Assembly: GCA_947589325.1 (NCBI GenBank)
Contig: CANQAM010000017.1
Coordinates: forward strand, 1 to 45,437
DNA length: 45,437 nucleotides
Reading direction: 5' to 3'
Origin: an uncultured Bacteroidales bacterium
GTDB taxonomy: Bacteria > Bacteroidota > Bacteroidia > Bacteroidales > UBA11471
Shown: positions 45,081-45,437 of the stretch, one piece after another
Numbering within the stretch: position 1 is the stretch's first letter
How the letters are laid out: the number at the start of each line of letters is the position of its first letter
Notes under the pieces: model-generated
What the model was told of the DNA's origin: nothing
Databases searched by the model: none
Seen by the model: the letters and a program-made list of their open reading frames with translations, nothing else
Made by a program: the position numbers and the translations under genes

Positions 45081-45263
45081 TCGCGAAAGACCTTCTTAAT
45101 CACAGTGGTTATCTCTGCCATACAATCAAATGCAAATAGTTTATTTGTTCTTTGTAATGATTACGTTTAATATGTTCGCTACTGTCTGTGCTTTTTGGGA
45201 ATCTTCGCCCAAAAGGATCTCGCGTATAGGATTTGCTAAATCATTCACATTAACATAGCACAT
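45077..45263 (-). pseudogene. Possible frameshifted small ORF near the contig end
   Basis: On the minus strand an ATG at 45263 opens MCYVNVNDLANPIREILLGE and runs 40 codons to a TAA at 45141. A second frame is open across 45163-45077 and gives KLFAFDCMAEITTVIKKVF plus RD before its stop. Joining them by a one-base shift in the overlap 45143-45163 would make a protein of about 62 residues, ending 4 bp inside the 3' end of the Fic gene. This could be a real frameshift, a sequencing error near the low-quality contig end, or two unrelated open stretches. Confidence 0.3.
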
Positions 45264-45269
45264 ATAGTT

Positions 45270-45437
45270 ATGTGTTCAGTCAAAATCGAAGAGCAACAAA
45301 AGGAGATAGAAAAATATCTGTATCCACATCTTGCAGCAAAGCAGAAAGGATTGAGTGCGGAAAACTTGACGAACAATATAGTATCAACCGGCAATACAAA
45401 AACGGGGAGGATTTTTGCCCCCCCCCCCCCAAAAAAA
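45270..45437 (+). CDS. Truncated hypothetical ORF at the right edge
   Basis: An ATG at 45270 opens MCSVKIEEQQKEIEKYLYPH, followed by a charged helical stretch AAKQKGLSAENLTNN. The real sequence becomes unreliable at 45418, where a run of 13 C and 7 A begins, giving a run of Pro codons. No family recognised; the start is divergent from the minus-strand ORF by 6 bp. Confidence 0.35.
   Translation, partial: MCSVKIEEQQKEIEKYLYPHLAAKQKGLSAENLTNNIVSTGNTKTGRIFAPPPPKK
45418..45437. other. Homopolymer end, probable assembly or sequencing artefact
   Basis: Thirteen C followed by seven A finish the window. Such a run is typical of a low-quality read end carried into a contig, not of Bacteroidales coding DNA. 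Confidence 0.8.

Noticed and set aside
1-45437. CRISPR array, rRNA gene or insertion sequence
   Set aside because: No spaced short repeats, rRNA segments, transposase motifs or terminal inverted repeats with target duplications were found; the only tandem repeats are the coding LRR units.

Overview
The window reads as a chromosomal segment of a Bacteroidales bacterium (phylum Bacteroidota). The support is: repeated promoters of the Bacteroides type (TTTG, about 19 nt, TAnnTTTG), few Shine-Dalgarno sequences, a NigD-like lipoprotein, a PCMD-domain lipoprotein-type protein, an S46 dipeptidyl-peptidase of the DPP11 kind, a DUF1460 amidase, DUF3098 and DUF3467 proteins, and two secreted proteins with tails resembling type IX secretion sorting domains. 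Most of the sequence is moderately G+C-rich; the first ~1.1 kb and the last few hundred bases are clearly A+T-rich. Species cannot be fixed from the sequence alone.

Layout. 1-1134 (minus): an A+T-rich three-gene operon running off the left edge, with a 60-aa ORF, a 277-aa unknown and the N-terminus of an adenine-specific DNA methyltransferase; it looks like the start of a restriction or defence locus. 1215-5258 (minus): TPM-domain membrane protein, dGTPase-family HD hydrolase and a GH28 pectin-type hydrolase. 5373-10016: a divergent pair of phage-like structural genes, an 846-aa unknown and a portal-protein homologue, with no other phage genes around. 10089-10664: rubrerythrin. 10891-15177 (plus): the compact run ftsX, DUF3098, uppP, truB, queA, folK (cell division, undecaprenyl-phosphate recycling, tRNA modification, folate). 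15202-16566 (minus): miaB. 16567-16907: intergenic, with a near-perfect promoter and a terminator only about 80 nt apart, a candidate small RNA.

16908-23652 (plus): a small membrane protein, succinyl-CoA:acetate CoA-transferase type enzyme, TcdA-like E1 enzyme, LolD-like ATPase, NigD-like lipoprotein, DUF3467, cysS and a DUF5131 protein. 23698-25161: a palindromic promoter region with a 34-codon ORF, then a BspA-like leucine-rich-repeat surface protein. 25211-29597: DPP11-type peptidase (minus), mannose-1-phosphate guanylyltransferase and a DUF1460 amidase (plus). 29647-35342 (minus): calcium-type P-ATPase, PCMD protein and the GTPase TypA/BipA. 35565-35638: tRNA with a CAT anticodon. 35892-37196: secreted protein with an EF-hand-like loop. 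37346-43684 (minus): proS, an OmpA-like protein, a small acidic protein, an EamA transporter and clpB. 44046-45080: a Fic protein whose catalytic His is Gln, preceded by repeated TGTCCCG boxes. The last 350 bases hold a frameshifted small ORF and a truncated ORF, and end in a C13A7 homopolymer that looks like an assembly artefact.

Most genes are ordinary housekeeping and envelope functions. The parts worth a second look are the left-edge methyltransferase operon, the orphan portal/structural gene pair, the candidate small RNA at 16681-16758, the palindromic promoter at 23698-23737 and the degenerate Fic locus with its operator-like repeats.
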